A stretch of DNA of 47,500 nt from Sphaeroforma sirkka (taxonomy: Eukaryota > Opisthokonta > Ichthyosporea > Ichthyophonida): assembly GCA_001586965.3 (NCBI GenBank), contig LUCW03001649.1, forward strand, positions 20,001 through 67,500, given 5' to 3'. The position numbers and the translations under genes are program-made. Shown piece after piece: positions 21,871-41,940 of this stretch. The notes under the pieces are model-generated. The model saw only the letters and a program-made list of their open reading frames with translations, did not search any database and was not told the DNA's origin. The stretch's first letter is position 1; every line of letters starts with the position of its first letter.

Positions 21871-22847
21871 TAGTTTCACACACCGCTGAGCCTGGACGGC
21901 GCGACAGCCTAGCAGGCTGGCACAGCATGAGCAAAGAGAAAACCGGACTCAGTCCCGAACCTCCGACTACTAACAGAGTATCTGCGTCACATTGAAATCT
22001 GTCGCTCACTAATTTTGGTGCACGTGTAGCAGTCGCTGTGCTCGATGGACAGTGTTCGGTTTCGGCCTATAATCACATAATCGCTGTTGGCATTGGCGCA
22101 AATAAACCATCCATCATCATTTACATTAAAAGCGCTATATCTCTGTAGTAGATGTATAATCGTCGTTCGTAGCTATGCTGTATAGGCTTACAAAAGCTGT
22201 AGTCGTGGTTACCAGCGGATATCATCTTCATGTGGTAATATAATCAAAACACATTGGAGGTGATGAAAAACAGATATCCATCTGTAGCAAAACAGCTTGT
22301 AGTCCACCTTATTTGTTTCAATAATGAAAGACATGTAGTCAAATTTTCTTATTTAACAACTTATAGTATATCATCATTCACTTCTTTGTTTTGATTCCCA
22401 TTATATCCAACTATGTTTCTATATTAAGAATTATGTATATATATATATATATATTGATTGCCGTCAGCGGCGCTAGAATATCACCGCATACCGTTTCTGA
22501 GCGTGCAGATGTCAGCATTCAATATCCACGAGACACGTGCCAGTTAGACTTCCAACAGCGAGTACTGAAGCTCCAATACTACGGCGAATGTCATGCTACT
22601 ATTTCTGTTTCTGCCAATTCGCTTTTGCATGGTAGTCAGGAACCTCGGCTTACACAAGTTTAGTGTTGTCGCGGTGGCAAGACATTGACCTCACTGCTGT
22701 TCCCAACATACAATTAGCGCACTTTTCAAAGCGAACCTCTATTAGTTGTCATAAGCGTAGATATCTGAAGTAGCATATGAAATTGCCCGTTGAATGGCGC
22801 TGTTAGTGATTCCACACAGCGTAGTCCCTGATATTCCGAACGACTCT
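21871..22847. other. Region 3' of PPCS with unassigned open segments
   Basis: Two plus-strand frames look better than random: about 22004-22147 (contains ARVAVAVLDGQCSVSAYNH) and 22465-22663 (contains SI(Q)YPRDTCQLDFQQRVLKL). I could not join them or recognise a family. A (TA)n run lies at about 22436-22455. Confidence 0.3.
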
Positions 22848-25800
22848 TCATTCTTTGAAGCCTTTGTGTAGCTCAATAAGCTTGACAATCAATTTGGACT
22901 CGATCTCCACGTCACCGTCATCCCTCTCTTCGGGTGATAATGCAACAACTTCCGTATCATCGGGAGAAACTAGTGTGATCGTGAACTTGCGCGTGTGCAG
23001 CATATTCGCTATCACAAGCTGGTGTCCGTAGGTCACCAGCGCTTGTTTGGCCTGGCTTACAAATAAAGGAAGGTGGGAGTGGGTGAATACCTATTGTAAA
23101 CTTGCGTGTGTGCCACATGTCGGTTACCACCAATCGAAAATCGTATTTTTTAATGCGTTCTCGCCTTCACACACACAGTAGCAGATATATATATTTATAT
23201 ATATGTGAATGATACTGGTTCCTTTGGGAGCATACACTGCAATCTCTCCACTACAGTACAACTACAATAAATATGAGTTGATGTCATCAAATATCCAGCC
23301 ACACACCTTTGGGACCAGAAGCTTATCGTCCGTCTCGAGTTTGAATGAAATGATGTAGGCATTGGGACACCACTCTCGCGTGAGTGTATGTAGCATCTTC
23401 GGAACCTACTCCAGAAAAACACCGTGTTGAGGTGTAGTCAGAATAGCAGTGAGATATGAGAAGTGTCTAATGAGGCGTAATGTAAGTGAAAAATATCCTA
23501 AAAATTCATGGGATGAACTCGGATATTCGTATGAAGTATACAAATTCAGTCCGCAATACGAAGGACGCCTGTGGGGAAAAAAACAATCAATTTTTGTATC
23601 CCGCAATTGACTAGAACACCAGTCTGAGAGCGAAAACCGCCATAAATAGCACACAGTACCAGTCTCACTTTGCGTGGGCACGATATATTCGCACTACCAC
23701 CCAGACCAAGAGAAAGTAAATGAGAAGGCCTTCAAATTAAACATATTGTGATAAGTCAAAGAAACCTTCTTACCTGTTCCATCTTCAATTCGAAGGGACC
23801 ATCTGTTGACTGAATCTTGTGGTGCGTCAGCATGCTGGCAGGTACATAAAAGTCTGATACAGCGGCAGCTAAATAACAAATTCCGTTCTTGCCTGGAATT
23901 AATGTCACAACAGTATAAATTATTTCGTTAGCATATCCCAATGATAATCAGTACTCAATATATCCGAGCGTACAAAAATATCATTTTCCCAAAACATTGC
24001 TATGCTAGTGTCTGACGATATAAATGGGTTTATGGCAATTATATATATATAAATATATAAATATAAATATAAATATATACATGTATGCCGGTCTGCAGCG
24101 CATGACCTTAAATTTAAAAGTCCGATTGCCACTTCAAAGTTTAGAATGCATAAGGACTCAATTTCGCACGTAGACGCGATATATCACTGACTTCAACTCG
24201 TTTCAGACAGTATGAAGCGATGACTCGAGTATATACCACAACAGACATAGTAATAGCCCAAGAGCTGCCATACATTTGTTTCAGGCGAACCTCGAATGTT
24301 ATGCACGTGTTAAAAAGATATAAGCATATCGACACAAGGGCAGACCTGACCGTGTTGATGCCGTATCACAGAATGGGATGATCGTCTACTTTAAACGCTC
24401 ACACCACACAAAATTAAACATACTGAAAATGTCGCGCACTTACGACATTTACAACATTGGGACCCCATAAAACCTCCTAATTTGGAAGGTACATCAAACA
24501 TGAGCACGCCTAACAATACCTAAGGCGTTCAACTCCTCAGTGCAGGTCTTTAAGTAGAACAGGTAGTGGTTTACCGTGTTGAAGTCGACTTTCAGCAGCA
24601 TGTGATTTTGCTGAACTTTCTTGTACTTATTGATGGTGGAAATTAAATGACCCTTATCCTGAGATCAGATTGTTAGTGGTGAAAAGAATTGCCCATGAAT
24701 ATAACGAGACCAGGCAACAGAGAGTGGGAAATGGCCCCTCCTCAAAAATGTCGATCACATCCTAGAATGCTACTAAGGAAGCATTGTTGACTACAACGCC
24801 TCTGGATCGCAACCGTAAGTATCTCTTATCATTTTCCAAGCTAAATTAAACATACCCTAGGATTGACGATCACCCGTGCTGTGTCAAGTCCATCTGTTTC
24901 GACGTGCAAGAAGTCCAAGAAACAGTGCTTAGAGTGTGTGTAATTCCGGCTAAAGGGTTCCAGACTGTATTCTCTGTGCAAAAAGAGCACGGCATAGCCT
25001 ATAGATGTATGGGGGGAATCGACAAGGCAAAATGATTAGGCAAGTAAACCAAAAATGGCTACTACGGTGTGCGTACGAAGTTGGAGTCGTACAAAGCAAT
25101 ACTGCGCAAGAGCGATACTGCCTATGCACGATGTGCACAGACATCCTTCCTATACATGAATATCGGGAGCCTCTGACCTTCTTGTAGAAGGCATTTTGAA
25201 TGCCACTTTTTCTGTTGATGACAAAATCTGGTATACAATAATAGCAAGCACACGTAGATGATACATTGACAAATCATAGAATTGTTTACAAATCTAAATA
25301 CACTGATGATTTCGAAAAACTACTCATTCCCTAAAATTATGTATATATGAGTGTGTGTGAGTATGTATGCATGTATCTGCATATGTTTGTATACCCATAT
25401 ATATAGATATATATATGTGTGTGTGGGTATACGTGTGCGTTTGTATGTGTTTGCGTCGGTGTGCTGTTAAGTGTGAATGTATACCATTGAGTGTGTGCGT
25501 GTTTACGTGTGTGTGATAATGTGATATGTACCATTGAGTGTATGTGTGTGCGCGTGTGTGCGTGCTTGTGTGTGTATATATACATATGTATACATGTGTG
25601 TATATGTAAGTGATCATGCGTGCGTTTGTATACATATATGGAATTGTGAAGTCCATTATCAAGTTATACAGTAATTTGAAAAAGGTATTTAGTATCAGTA
25701 AAAAAAGCGTTCTTACTTTTGGATTCACGCCATGATGCATACAAAAGGAAGACGTATATATATATATATATATATATACATATATACATATATACATGGT

Positions 25801-26193
25801 TTGTACAAAAAATATACATTCTACCTTAGATGGCATCTGCATTATACCGGATGTAAAACAAAACTACTATAGTTTAAGAACAACAATGTACGCAAAACAA
25901 GCAGAAAGATAAGCTTGTTTCATCAAAACTTCGAAAACCATCACACCTTCGCTAATGAAATATTCTGCGGAAGCGGAACCACGCGTGCCAGCGCTAAAGT
26001 TGTCGACAAACCGTACAGTGTTGAATTCCAAGGGTACCGTAGTTCCTCCTGACGTGACCAAAACAACGGGCGTGTCATTCTGTTTATGAAATTCAATGAA
26101 CTCTCTAACGTGCATTCGTACATTCTCGAGATTATCAGGAGCCGGTTCTTCGTCGTAGAAGGCGGCTTGACTACCGTTAGCGATGGATGCCAT
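22848..26193 (-). CDS. PPCS: Phosphopantothenate-cysteine ligase
   Basis: Six exons on the minus strand give 316 aa: 26193-25947, 24998-24856, 24658-24520, 23892-23774, 23405-23307, 23051-22848; phases all match. The enzyme joins 4'-phosphopantothenate and cysteine in CoA synthesis; eukaryotic forms are stand-alone and cytosolic. Conserved blocks in order: [14 protein letters not shown] and [13 protein letters not shown] (residues about 42-76), [14 protein letters not shown] then [14 protein letters not shown] (about 180-195), [18 protein letters not shown], and [13 protein letters not shown] near the end. Length matches the 311-aa human enzyme. ATG 26193 starts a typical short leader before the nucleotide-binding Rossmann segment. 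Intron 5 contains a damaged copy of the exon 6 start. Confidence 0.95.
23091..23164 (-). pseudogene. Degenerate duplicate of PPCS exon 6 5' part inside intron 5
   Basis: On the minus strand this 74-bp piece follows an AG and reads [21 protein letters not shown] in one frame, against [21 protein letters not shown] of the real exon. It ends in a GTATTC donor-like site about 40 bases before the true exon 6. A 2-base length difference relative to the true exon shifts the frame from its AG, so splicing it in after exon 5 would hit a stop. It is a tandem exon relic, or possibly a failed alternative exon. Confidence 0.7.
25336..25800. repeat. (TG)n/(TA)n microsatellites in PPCS intron 1
   Basis: TG-rich tract with ATACAT interruptions at about 25336-25640 and a (TA)n run at about 25757-25795. 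His-Thr and Tyr-Ile ORFs here are repeat artefacts. Confidence 0.9.
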
Positions 26194-26412
26194 CTTTTTT
26201 ATGACTTGGTATTAGTTATCTAAAATGGTCTGTTGATAGTATCATTTGACTGTATACAAAGAGTACTTTTAAAAATGATATTGAGAAGATCCTGTGATAT
26301 ATATATATAAGGGAATTTACTATTTAGAAGAATAGTAATTTAAATACAGAAAATATGTAGAAATATTAGATTCAATCGAACTTCAATACGTTTTGTGCCC
26401 TAAAAGGAATAT

Positions 26413-26438
26413 ACGTTGAATATAGGGATATTCAACGT
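26413..26438. other. Perfect 10-bp stem hairpin
   Basis: ACGTTGAATA - TAGGGA - TATTCAACGT, about 220 bp upstream of the PPCS start codon. Confidence 0.8.
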
Positions 26439-27864
26439 TTATATCTTGATCGCCTTATGGCTGTGCTTGTAGGTGCATGTTTGAAGCCTTTAGGTGCAAA
26501 TATCCTTGTAACTTGTCATAGTTATGCCCGTTTAGTCTTCTCAATAGCTCGATTTCTTTCCAGTCTTGGCCTGTACAAATCGTTTTTTATAGGACAGAAA
26601 TATTAATAAAATATGCGTTTGCGTTCGGCTTTTCAATTTGACCCCTCAATTCGTTCTAATCATAGCAACCACCCATAACAGCTGTGCAACGTGAATATTA
26701 CATATTAAAAAATACTTACACGTCACTACTCACCTGACCACTACCACACGAGAGTGCCCAATCTGATTCAAGAATACAGCCGACCTTATAAAACAAAACA
26801 AAAAATGAACATCTGATTCAAGAACTGGCGTCTTTACACACATATTTTTGAACTCTATGGTGCTTTTTATTGAATATGCACACATTCACTCACATACAAT
26901 GTTCAAAACGTCTCTCACTGCAATGAGGCTCAATGGTACTTTGCGCTTGGCGCAGAGACCGGTATGCTTTGTTTTATGCCTCTGACAAGTGTTTATCGAT
27001 GCTATATGTGTATAAAATAATATTTTAAGTAGACTTCACGTCATTTAAAATCTTGCTGTATTTGATATTTTACAAGCGTACAAGCCCGTGTATTAGCTCC
27101 AGCAAGTATGATCGTGTTACGACTCCTATTCTATTGATACAGAATCATGTATTCTAGCCCCTCTTCAATGATGCGTGTGCTATGGGACTATTGTATAAGC
27201 ATATACGTTAACTACTATCTTCGTGCTACTTCATACTGATGCATATGCATATATTTTAGGTACTTCATATGATTACTCATGCGTTTCGTGTGATATTCTA
27301 CTGATGTATATTAAAATTGTTTGGTTCCAACATACAAAATCGCGGTGTGCGCGCTAGTTGACAGATGTATTAGCAGATACCCTATCTAAATCGTGCTGAC
27401 GCATGTGCATATACTCAAGCTGCACCACATAAAAGTATGCCACCCTTGCTACTAGCTGGGCAAGCGGCCTTAGGCTGAGCAGTGACAGTGACATACACAT
27501 TCTACCCTGATGTATGTACTGCATTGGTCAGGTACTGTTCAATGCTAATCGTTTCATGTCGGCAAGAATTTGGTGCGTGTCGATAGATGTATTTGAATTA
27601 CTATATTCTGGTTGTTCCATAGTATAATTACATGTCCTGTCAATTTTTATATTGTTTTCCTACTTGCGCGTTACTTAGAAGCAATGTGGTAGCGTAGCAA
27701 TGTGTTTCTGTCAAATCCCTGCCCTCAGCACAGTAGTCGAAGGCCTCGCTATCATCGTATTCTTACTGTGAAGTGTATCGAATATTAAGGCCGGTGCGTA
27801 ACTCGATTGCTCTAAATTGGAGTGCAAAAGACTCCCGCGTTTTTGTTTTTGAATGACATGTATA

Positions 27865-27994
27865 ACCACTGTATGGTCACATATTCTGCTCCCTAATTAG
27901 CACTGAAGGTGTTACACGCTTCAAGTGTGACCATTGTATGGTCACATGTTCTGTTCTCGAATTAGCACTGAAGGTAGCTGAAGGTATTGCGCGC
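27865..27994. repeat. ~65-bp imperfect tandem duplication
   Basis: Two copies begin ACCA(C/T)TGTATGGTCACAT at 27865 and 27930, and both continue through AATTAGCACTGAAGGT to a CGCTT(C/G)A motif. Confidence 0.8.
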
Positions 27995-28895
27995 TTGACG
28001 CGTGAGCTTGCGTATCACTGCACCACACCCGATAACCAAATTTCGAAAGGAGAAGGAGAAAGTATTATATATGGAAAACACTAGTTCTCCAGTGTCATCA
28101 ATGTTAGATGATGGGGAGTATTTTCGGAAGTGTACTCGTCGACTCTGTAATAAATATAAGCCGAAACGAAGCGTGGCATATTAATGTGTTGCATTATTCA
28201 CCTCAAGTATTATATTCTGCTAGTTACGGGCCACAATAATTCCTAACCTCCGATGTAAACATCAGACGGTCAGAGATAGAAGGTGGTAACCAGTTTCTCC
28301 TTGCGTATGCAACGTAATGCGCTGACTACACCGGTGCACAATGTTTTTTCGTGGATCGTGGTACAAAATGTGATTGTGAATAGTCCCATGCCGAATCGCA
28401 ATCGAAATCAGAAAAGGCCGCGAGTTTGTGTTCGTATATTTGTACATCTATACACACTTCTCATCTTCACCTCGTCGCGTATATGTTGTGAGTGGGTATA
28501 GGTATCATCAAGCCTTCTTGTGTTGCGCTTGAACCGATGATGTCTCTCCCTGTTTCATGAGGCAGTCAGTGTGTGGCTTGAACAATATTTTTGTTCGAAA
28601 CCCACGTTCAAATTGAGTTCTTCCCCATCACACCTGCTACTCGCCAGTAGGAATTCGAAATAGGTGATGTGCACTCGACAGTGGTACTATTGAGATGTTT
28701 TCCTTCGACAATCTGCTTTCCGAGATACTCTGAATTGTAGCTTTGTATCAGTGTTCTTCATTACTTGGACTGCTTTAGCTCGAAATTGATGCAACTACAT
28801 GCGCTGAGTCTTTGCAGTGATATACATACCTGCGTAGGAACACTACAAAGACGCCGACGATATTATTCTATGCGATGGTCGCTTATGTGGCTCTT

Positions 28896-31852
28896 ATGTC
28901 GCCGGATATCGTGAAAGTGTGCCCGACCGTAATGGTTCACTCTCCGCTGACACTCTTTCGAATAATAAACTTGCACAATAGATCAGTTACACCGCTTGCC
29001 GAATTCACGAGTTCGGGGGCCCAAGTGTGATGAAGATTGAGAAGTGTGAGTTGCCAGACCTCAAATACGGCCAGGTGGTTGTAGATATCAAATCAGCAGG
29101 AATCAATCCGGCTGAAACCTACATAAGGTAGGTATATTCAGAGGCGAGTGTTTGAAAGTGATCGCACGCGATAGGGCTGGATCGCCTATGAATCTTTTGA
29201 GACATCGCTTCATATTGGTATGGATCTCTTGCGTATAAGTCATTGGGAAAGTTTTACTGGTGTTCAAAATTTGCCAAACGAGGGCAATCGTGCCCAGACA
29301 TTTAAGAATGGTGATGTGTGCCTCTGTCCAAATGCGCGAAACAAATCGCACGAACCAGACACACTTAGATTATGGCAGTTTAGCTTGTAATCACGGGAGA
29401 GTATTCTAGACTTAGATATTTATGATTCAGTGCACCTACTTGAGGTGTTCAATGTGTCGATTGGCAGTATTTGCTGAATTTGTGATCTCGTATTCAAAGC
29501 GGTTACTGATGGGTATCTCGTAAAGAGAACGGTCAACTCACTCACTATCATTATTCGACACTCGATGCGGCATTCAAAACAGATCCGGGATATACCATCT
29601 ACTGCCAGAGCTACCCTACACTCCCGGAACAGACGGATCTGGCGTTGTTGCGCATGTTGGTGATGGTGTCGAGGGACTGAGTGTAGGCGATCGCGTGTAC
29701 GTGGAGGATAGCATTACGGGGACGTACGCATACAAAGCTGTGTGCGAAGCAAAACATGTGCACGCTTTGCCGGAAAACTTGAGTTTCCAGCAAGGATCTG
29801 GTATGTACAAAACAACAGCTTAAGTCGTCTTTGTAAACCGGACGAGCGTTCTTCTAGCGCGACGAATCTCACATCAGGTGTTCGGGTATTATCTGTCCGC
29901 CCTTCTATGTCAGATGAACTAGCAATCGCTGGCGATCATATTACCAGACGTTTGATTCTGTTCAATTCTTGTATTCGGTTCACAGCCCTGGGGATACCGT
30001 ACGGGACAGCCTACCGTGCTCTGAAGCTGCGCGCACACTTAAGTTCTGGCGAGAGGCTGCTCATAAATGGCGCCTCGGGAGGTGAGTCATGTGTGTCTTC
30101 AATGGGCATTGAGCTGTTGAATGCTATGGCACCACTACTTACAAGTATAAGGTGTGAGCATCATATATCGCGATAGACGTATGCGTGTGCGTGTGCGTGT
30201 TTCTTCGAGACTTTGAGGTCAGCTTCAGTATGGTAGCACGATGCATTCGTCACGTTTTGAGTCCACAAATCCAAATCTCGCGCAGCCTACAATGCACTAT
30301 CTTGTAGGCGCGTGTTTTGTCGGGCCGAGTATTAATGGTCGTACCTTTGACACAACAGGGGTGGGTTTAGCAGCAGTCCAGTTGGCTGTTGGTTACGGGG
30401 CTACAGTTGTTGGCATCGCGGGGAGTTCAAAGGGTTGTGAGGCTGTACTAAAGCAAGGTGCTGCAGCGTGCTTTCTGCGAGACGACACTGACCTGACGAC
30501 TAAGGTACGTGTAATATAATTTTTGTCATCAAAGTAACAAGATATGATTCACACTCTGTTGAGCTTCAAGTGTAGCCAACCAACTTCATAGTCTAACGTG
30601 GTATGCAAGCGATCGCCTTTCCATGAAAGATAACTATTATCCTTGCCTGTGTTGACTTTTACAAGTCACTTGTCGCGACCCAGTGGAGAAGGTTTGAGCA
30701 ATTTAGTACCGCTCTAATTGAATCGTCTTTGAAAATACGTGTAGGAAGAACCTCTGAATCTATGTTCTGTCGTATCCATATCTCCAGTTGTACTTCCTTT
30801 ATAGCTTCTGTTGTGCCATTTTTATAACTTCTGTTGTACTTCTTTTGGTTTATTTGTTATCGCGTGTTGTAGAGTAGATCCGAGACGTCATGCCTGATGG
30901 TGCAGATGTGATCCTGGAAATGCGCGCCAACAAGCATCTCAGCACGGACATAGACCTGGTTGCTCGTCACGGGGTATGTTGAACGAATGTGGCAGTATAT
31001 CTGCAATTAGCAGCTGGGCGATTATCGAATAAGTGATGTGATTGCCCATCTTCAATCAGCACCTGAACGTCAGCAATAGCGTTGCGTTTAAATTACTAAT
31101 TATCGAAAAAGTGATACAATTTTGTTGTTTCGGAGATCTAGGCCTCGTGAGTGTTAAGCCCATCCTTTTGCAGTCTTCTAACCTCTTTGTGCTATACACA
31201 GGCTGTTTGGTATTGTACTCCATGAACTGACACCACACATCGCTGTGTTGCCTGCACCTTGTAGAGAATTGTGGTGGTCGGAAATCAAGCCACATCTGAG
31301 CACTCGATCAATCCGAGAGCGCTGATGGTGAATGAATCGTCTGTCATAGGCTGCAACTATTGTAAGCCGTTCTGTGTGTGCTTATAGCGTTGTTGTACCT
31401 GCGCTTACGTTTGATAATTCTATTGTTCGTGTGATTTTTCGTATTCCTTAGACGCTACCCGCAAATTGAACGCGAGAAGTTGCTGGACTGCGCCTTTTGA
31501 TGATCCAGTATTATGAGTGGGCGGTAGTGAGGTGCATCAGAGTTGAATCTCGGCCCTCGCTACCGAGCCGTCGTGAGTGTTTACGAGGCCTTTCTCCTTA
31601 TCCTCACCATCTAGTACGCAAAAATCTCACCACCTTTCTAACCAATCGCATATTTACTATGTATATCCAGGGATATCAAGTGAGAAGGATTTACAAGCCA
31701 CTAACGAGGCCATAGGTCTGGCATTAAGGAATGGGACAGCCAAGCCGACAGTGGGTGAGGTGTACAGCTTAGAGAACGTGCAAAGGGCCCACGAAGAAAT
31801 TGTTTCACCCACGCGTACGGCAAGTGGTAAGATGGTTCTGACCATGGAATAG
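28896..31852 (+). CDS. Zeta-crystallin-like NADPH:quinone oxidoreductase (MDR family)
   Basis: Exons 28982-29127, 29583-29800, 29986-30081, 30359-30504, 30878-30973, 31265-31361 and 31671-31852 are in phase. A proposed small first exon at 28896-28916 (MSPDIVK) brings the total to 333 aa, but that exon is weakly supported. The family reduces quinones with NADPH. Seen in order: IHEFGGPSVMKIE, AGINPAETYIRSG, LPYTPGTDGSGVV, VGDRVY, ALGIPYGTAYRAL, the Rossmann motif NGASGGVGLAAVQLA, DVILEMRANKHLS, RIVVVGN and ASGKMVLTME at the C-terminus. These match CRYZ-type enzymes. No zinc-binding cysteine pattern is seen, as expected for this branch. An alternative exon after an acceptor near 31450 was rejected because it ends in a stop. 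Confidence 0.9.
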
Positions 31853-32122
31853 GCGCTCGTCATAGTGTGCACACCAAGTACTGAAGTCGCTATGTGCACT
31901 TTCAAAGAAAGGCCGATCGCGTAGGAGTATGTATTGTAGAGTTGACGGGCCAAGGATGCACTTGCGTTAGGCCAAAATAGACTTTAACAGTAAGTCGGCC
32001 TTGGTTGTCCATTGAAAAACGGTACAAATGCAAACTATCAAACTATGTTATCGCCCAGCGAAACCAAGCACATAGTCTAGAGTATAAACTTAAGTCTGTA
32101 TGAATAGTGATGCACGCAATAA

Positions 32123-32275
32123 ATGCTGCCACAGAAAGTTTATTTGGGGAAGTGCGCTACAGAGGAGCTACGCCAGCAAGACCCTCACATCGAAAAAATG
32201 ATCGAAGATGAGAAGAGGAATAGATATACTCCCAACGATATTTTGCTCAGCATCACCCATCACATCATGGCATGA
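32123..32275 (+). CDS. Small ORF or terminal exon, unknown, 50 aa
   Basis: ATG 32123 to TGA 32275, or an exon starting after the CCACAG acceptor at 32134. The frame reads MLPQKVYLGKCATEELRQ, then a charged helix-like stretch (IEKMIEDEKRNRYTPND) and a hydrophobic end (ILLSITHHIMA). Composition looks coding, but no family is recognised. It lies 270 bp after the quinone reductase stop on the same strand, so it may be a tiny gene or the last exon of another transcript. Confidence 0.4.
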   Translation: MLPQKVYLGKCATEELRQQDPHIEKMIEDEKRNRYTPNDILLSITHHIMA

Positions 32276-33526
32276 TGTTTAGCATCGTGATCTCTGCGAT
32301 TGGTTTTGTATATATGAGTTGGTGGCCTTGCTCGTATGACCGATCACTATACTAAGATATACATCACGACGACAAACTGGAGAGATATTTGAAAGACAAT
32401 TGGGAAAATGATTGTTTATTTACATCTGAGATGTATATGAAATTTCGTTTATTTTCAATTTACTCTCACTACTTCCGGTCGGTTAGACCGATATTGTATG
32501 TGAGTTGTGTGACCCACCTTTCAACTGAGAAACGATTCCTCACCTGCGTCAATACTCAACAAAGACATCGATTGACGTATTTGCACGACTGACGATCACG
32601 TATGTTGAATGCTAGTCGGTGTAGATAGTGATACCCGATAATCTTCAGTTGATCATTTATCAGTCATTGTGCGTCATAGAGAATGTTCAGCTAACGGCTT
32701 GTTACTTTGTTTTCCTCTTAGTCAGTACATAAGAAGCCTTACGATAGACCACTAATGTCTGCTCACTCTAGAGGGACACCGTCGTCATTCCCAGCAACGT
32801 GCATGCAACGGCAAAGCTGCTCAACTGAGTTCACATTTATTTGCGCGTCTGCGCGTATGTGCTGATGATAGCCAGGTCTGTGTGTATTGTATGAAAGGCG
32901 CAGCCATCGATAACGATCTCACTATACCTCACGCTGCCGTCATTCATTGTGAAGTGTTTATCACTACATCCAGCCTGTCTTAAATTAGAACATCATGGAT
33001 ACTGGGCAGGGTTACATGATGGCTATGCGATGCGCCAGCCAATTATGCATCAATCGTCTTTCAGTGCAACTGCTCGTGAGGTTCACGAGTGAATTCTGAA
33101 TCCCACTCCAACCGATTGATCAGAGCGCGGGATCCGTCACCACGACCACTTGATATCATCTCATGAGTGCTTGATAGGAGAGACTCGCCTCCCAATGTTA
33201 CAACAGTGATTTTCCAGCGCTTGGTCTTCTCACACTGATCGACTAACATCTAGGGGAAGCTACAGTGGAAGCATGATGAGCGGTCACGAGCCTATGCCTG
33301 CTGAACTTGCGGCAAAAAATGGGCCTACATTGGGTCAGTGTACCGAAACCGCGAACGAGGCTTTGAATCACCGAAATACCTCTCAATCTATGGCAGATAC
33401 CATTGACATGGAAGTGTGTGTTGTCAGTGCATAGCCCTATCGGGTAGATCAGTACCAGTGTAATGATATGGAACCCCTCTGATAAAGTACTTCCATCGTT
33501 ACCGAGTTAATATACTCGTTGTGTTG
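32276..33526. other. Region without a recognised gene
   Basis: Convergent space between the small ORF and the 3' end of the TBC gene. A 62-residue minus frame at 33061-33249 could be an alternative 3' exon of the TBC gene; it has no domain and no clear splice sites. Confidence 0.35.
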
Positions 33527-41523
<7,997 letters not shown>

Positions 41524-41689
41524 TAGCACTTACGTAGCTGTTAATGCTAGAGCCATCGCCATCAATCGGTCAGCAGAAGCACTCAAGTCATTCGCCGACA
41601 ATGCAAATAGAGTGGAATCTTGTGTCCCAGCGGTATCTACGGAAGCATTGCTCACGTTCATAGTGTATATTTGCTCAGTATGTAATATA

Positions 41690-41776
41690 TTATATATATA
41701 TATGTATGTATGTATGTGTGTGTGTGTGTGTGTGTGTTTGTGTGTGCGTGTGTCGTGTGTCTGGGTCTGTACATAC

Positions 41777-41843
<67 letters not shown>

Positions 41844-41940
41844 TGTGTGTGTGTGCGCGCGTGTGTGTGTGTATGTGTGTGTGTGTGTGTGTATATATGG
41901 TCGTGGTTGTGTCTGGAGTGTGTATGTGTGTGTGTATATT
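41690..41940. repeat. (TG)n microsatellite
   Basis: Long TG tracts with TATA and CGCG interruptions, upstream of the tentative first TBC exon. Confidence 0.95.

Larger units (their letters stand above)
26194..28895. other. Intergenic region between divergent PPCS and quinone reductase genes
   Basis: About 2.7 kb with no recognised gene. It holds a perfect hairpin at 26413-26438 and a ~65-bp imperfect tandem duplication at 27865-27994. Short ORFs at 28002-28184 and 28262-28501 show no domain. It should carry the promoters of both flanking genes. Confidence 0.5.

Noticed and set aside
31449..31500. Candidate extra exon of the quinone reductase
   Set aside because: Has a plausible acceptor, but the only frame fitting the upstream phase ends in a stop; joining 31361 directly to 31671 restores the family C-terminus.
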